6,316 nt of DNA from NCBI GenBank assembly GCA_958405585.1, contig CATYEP010000112.1, positions 1 to 6,316 on the forward strand, given 5' to 3'. Shown one piece after another: positions 4,063 to 6,316 of the stretch; the stretch's first letter is position 1; each line of letters begins with the position of its first letter. The notes below the pieces were generated by a model. The model was given only the letters and a program-made list of their open reading frames with translations. It had not been told where the DNA came from and did no database searches. The stretch is from an uncultured Eubacteriales bacterium (GTDB lineage Bacteria; Bacillota; Clostridia; Christensenellales; Borkfalkiaceae). The position numbers and the translations under genes were made by a program.

Positions 4063-6316
4063 ATGGATCGGGATAAAAAGCTGTATTCCAAAGTTGACAC
4101 GGCGATGAATTTTGTCGACCGTGAAAAGGACGTGATCGCGTTCTGGGAAAAAGAGCAGGTATTTGAAGACAGTGTGAAAGAGAACGAAGGCGGCGAAGAG
4201 TTCTCGTTTTACGACGGGCCTCCCACGGCGAACGGCAAGCCGCACATCGGGCATATTCTTACGCGTGTCATGAAGGATATTATTCCGCGTTACCAGACGA
4301 TGAAGGGCAAGCATGTTTTGCGTAAAGCGGGGTGGGATACGCACGGGCTTCCCGTCGAGTTGGAAGTAGAGAAACTTCTGGGGATGGACGGTAAGCAGGA
4401 TATAGAAAAATACGGTATTGAACCGTTCATCAAGAAATGTAAAGAGAGCGTATGGAAATATAAGGGCGAATGGGAGAAGATGTCGGAACGGGTCGGATAC
4501 TGGGCGGACATGGAGAACCCGTACGTTACCTATGACGACAAATACATTGAATCGGTCTGGTGGGCGCTGAAAGAGATCTGGAAGAAAGGCTTGCTGTACA
4601 AAGGACATAAGATTGTGCCGTACTGCCCTCGCTGCGGAACGGCGCTTTCCTCGCACGAAGTGGCGCAGGGGTATAAGGATGTTAAAGAGACTTCCGTATA
4701 CGTGCGTTTCCGCAGGAAGGGCCTGGAAAACAGTTATTTTCTTGCGTGGACTACGACGCCCTGGACGCTTCCTTCCAACGTGGCGCTGTGCATGAATGCG
4801 GATGAAGATTATGTGGAGATCGAAGCGGAAGACGGCGCGCATTATGTGCTGGCGCAGGCGCTGGTCGCGTCGCTTTTTGAAAATTACAAAGTTCTGTCCG
4901 TAAAAAAGGGCAAGGAATACGAACATACGGAATACGAGCCGCTGTTTGATTATGCAAAGGGGTCTTTCCGTGAAAAGGCGTATTATGTCGTCTGCGACGG
5001 CTACGTAACGCTGACGGATGGCACGGGTATTGTTCATATTGCTCCCGCGTTTGGTGAAGACGACTACCGCGTCGGAAAGAAGTATGGGCTTCCCGTGGTC
5101 AACATGGTGGACGAGCGCGGCTGTTTCAAGCCCGCCGTAACGGATTTTGCCGGTACGTTTGTCAAAAAAGCGGATAAAGGCGTCATTGAACTTCTGAAAC
5201 AGAAGGGGCTTTTGTTTAAAGAGATGCTGTACGAACACAGCTATCCGCATTGCTGGCGCTGCGATACGCCTTTGCTGTACTATGCACGCGAGAGCTGGTT
5301 TATCAAAGTGACGGCGGTCAAGGACGAACTGATCAAGGCAAACAATTCCGTCAACTGGATGCCTGAAACGATCAAAACGGGGCGCATGGGGAATTTCCTG
5401 GAGAACGTGATCGACTGGGGTCTTTCGCGCGACCGCTACTGGGGTACCCCGCTTCCCGTGTGGGTGTGTCCGGACTGCGGAAAGGTACACGTGATCGGCA
5501 GCAAGGCGGAGCTGAAAGAGCTTTGCGGAATTAAGGGCGATATTGAATTGCACCGCCCGTATATTGATGAATGCACGTTCAAGTGCGAATGCGGCGGAAC
5601 GATGAAGCGTACGCCCGAAGTGATCGACTGCTGGTTCGATTCGGGTTCCATGCCGTTTGCGCAGTATCATTATCCGTTTGAAAACAAAGATCTTTTCAAT
5701 GAAACATTCCCCGCCGATTTCATTTCGGAAGCGGTGGATCAGACGCGCGGATGGTTCTATACATTGTTGGTCATCTCGACGATCCTGTTCGGGAAAGCGC
5801 CTTTCAAAAACTGTATCGTTTTGGGGCACGTCAACGACAAAAACGGCGTGAAGATGTCCAAGCATAAGGGCAATGTTGTGGATCCCTGGAGCGTACTGGA
5901 CAAACAGGGCAGCGATGCCGTGCGGTGGTATTTCTATACCTCCAGCGCGCCGTGGATTCCTTCGCGTTTCTATCCGGAAGCGGTATCGGAGGCACAGCGC
6001 CGCTATATGGGGCCGCTGTGGAATTCTTACGCGTTCTTTGTACTGTACGCGGAGATCGACAAATACGATCCGAGTAAGTACGATCTGAAGAAATGCAAAC
6101 TGTCCCTGATGGACAAATGGATCCTGTCCAAGCTGAATACGCTGATCAGGACGGTGGACGAGGGGCTGAATAAGTATAACATTACGGACAGTGCGCGTGC
6201 GTTGCAGGATTTTGTGGATGTTCTTTCCAACTGGTATGTGCGCCGTGGCAGAGAGCGTTACTGGGGCAAAGAGATGACGGACGACAAGGCGGCGGCTTAC
6301 ACGACGCTGTACACCG
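4063..6316 (+). CDS. ileS: Isoleucine--tRNA ligase, type 2 (eukaryote-like), 3' end outside window
   Basis: This cytosolic class I synthetase charges tRNA-Ile with isoleucine and edits misactivated valine. The 751 codons present cover the catalytic Rossmann fold, the CP1 editing domain and the start of the anticodon-binding region. The HIGH motif lies at 61-64 in PPTANGKPHIGHIL, followed by GWDTHGLPVE. Editing-site motifs are TTTPWTLPSN (230-239) and DGTGIVHIAPAFGEDD (319-334). The second ATP motif is KMSKH (597-601) in place of KMSKS. Cysteine pairs C188/C191, C397/C400, C469/C472 and C508/C510 are visible; the last two pairs probably form a zinc ribbon. The KMSKHKGNVVDP and YTSSAPWIPSRF contexts match the type 2 family of many Clostridia rather than the E. 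coli type. That family is roughly 1,030-1,050 residues, so about 280 are missing here. AAGGAG (4049-4054) lies 8 nt before ATG. Expression is controlled by the T-box leader directly upstream. Confidence 0.97.
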   Translation, partial: MDRDKKLYSKVDTAMNFVDREKDVIAFWEKEQVFEDSVKENEGGEEFSFYDGPPTANGKPHIGHILTRVMKDIIPRYQTMKGKHVLRKAGWDTHGLPVELEVEKLLGMDGKQDIEKYGIEPFIKKCKESVWKYKGEWEKMSERVGYWADMENPYVTYDDKYIESVWWALKEIWKKGLLYKGHKIVPYCPRCGTALSSHEVAQGYKDVKETSVYVRFRRKGLENSYFLAWTTTPWTLPSNVALCMNADEDYVEIEAEDGAHYVLAQALVASLFENYKVLSVKKGKEYEHTEYEPLFDYAKGSFREKAYYVVCDGYVTLTDGTGIVHIAPAFGEDDYRVGKKYGLPVVNMVDERGCFKPAVTDFAGTFVKKADKGVIELLKQKGLLFKEMLYEHSYPHCWRCDTPLLYYARESWFIKVTAVKDELIKANNSVNWMPETIKTGRMGNFLENVIDWGLSRDRYWGTPLPVWVCPDCGKVHVIGSKAELKELCGIKGDIELHRPYIDECTFKCECGGTMKRTPEVIDCWFDSGSMPFAQYHYPFENKDLFNETFPADFISEAVDQTRGWFYTLLVISTILFGKAPFKNCIVLGHVNDKNGVKMSKHKGNVVDPWSVLDKQGSDAVRWYFYTSSAPWIPSRFYPEAVSEAQRRYMGPLWNSYAFFVLYAEIDKYDPSKYDLKKCKLSLMDKWILSKLNTLIRTVDEGLNKYNITDSARALQDFVDVLSNWYVRRGRERYWGKEMTDDKAAAYTTLYT

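Noticed and set aside
4042..5865. A 607-codon open frame on the minus strand opposite ileS
   Set aside because: It lies wholly antisense to a clear ileS with catalytic and editing motifs. The product is rich in Arg, His, Phe and Val with no domain, as expected of a mirror frame caused by codon bias, and its start would lie beyond any plausible ribosome binding site.

Overview
The window looks like chromosomal DNA of a Bacillota bacterium, probably class Clostridia. The evidence is a T-box leader ahead of an aminoacyl-tRNA synthetase gene, a Ktr-type two-gene potassium uptake system, strong purine-rich ribosome binding sites (AGGAG/GGGAGG types), a type 2 (eukaryote-like) isoleucyl-tRNA synthetase and moderate G+C. 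No phage, insertion sequence, CRISPR, rRNA or tRNA gene is visible.

Layout. On the minus strand, positions 1902 to 1 hold a potassium uptake operon: ktrB (membrane subunit, complete), then 102 nt, then ktrA (cytosolic RCK gating subunit, cut by the window start). It reads from a good sigma-A-type promoter in the divergent intergenic region 1903-2064. On the plus strand, position 2065 starts a 223-residue nitrilase-fold protein whose three catalytic positions all appear to be replaced. It is followed 75 nt later by a 240-residue protein joining an N-terminal helical domain with a HEPN-like Rx4H motif to a pair of CBS domains. The second gene has its own predicted promoter and ends at a GC-rich terminator-like hairpin (3545-3584). 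From 3585 to 3757 I see no convincing gene.

A promoter at 3758-3786 then drives an isoleucine T-box leader. Stem I can be folded base by base with an ATC specifier at 3891-3893, and an intrinsic terminator lies at 3993-4030. The leader controls ileS, which starts at 4063 and runs off the window end with 751 codons present.

How they fit together. KtrA/KtrB form one potassium transporter, and ileS with its leader is a self-contained tRNA-Ile-sensing unit. The two genes between them are the least understood part: a probable nitrilase pseudoenzyme and a HEPN-like/CBS fusion that could sense adenine nucleotides. No functional link to either neighbour can be proven from sequence. The most notable points are the loss of the nitrilase triad, the HEPN-CBS architecture, and a T-box leader whose antiterminator departs strongly from consensus.
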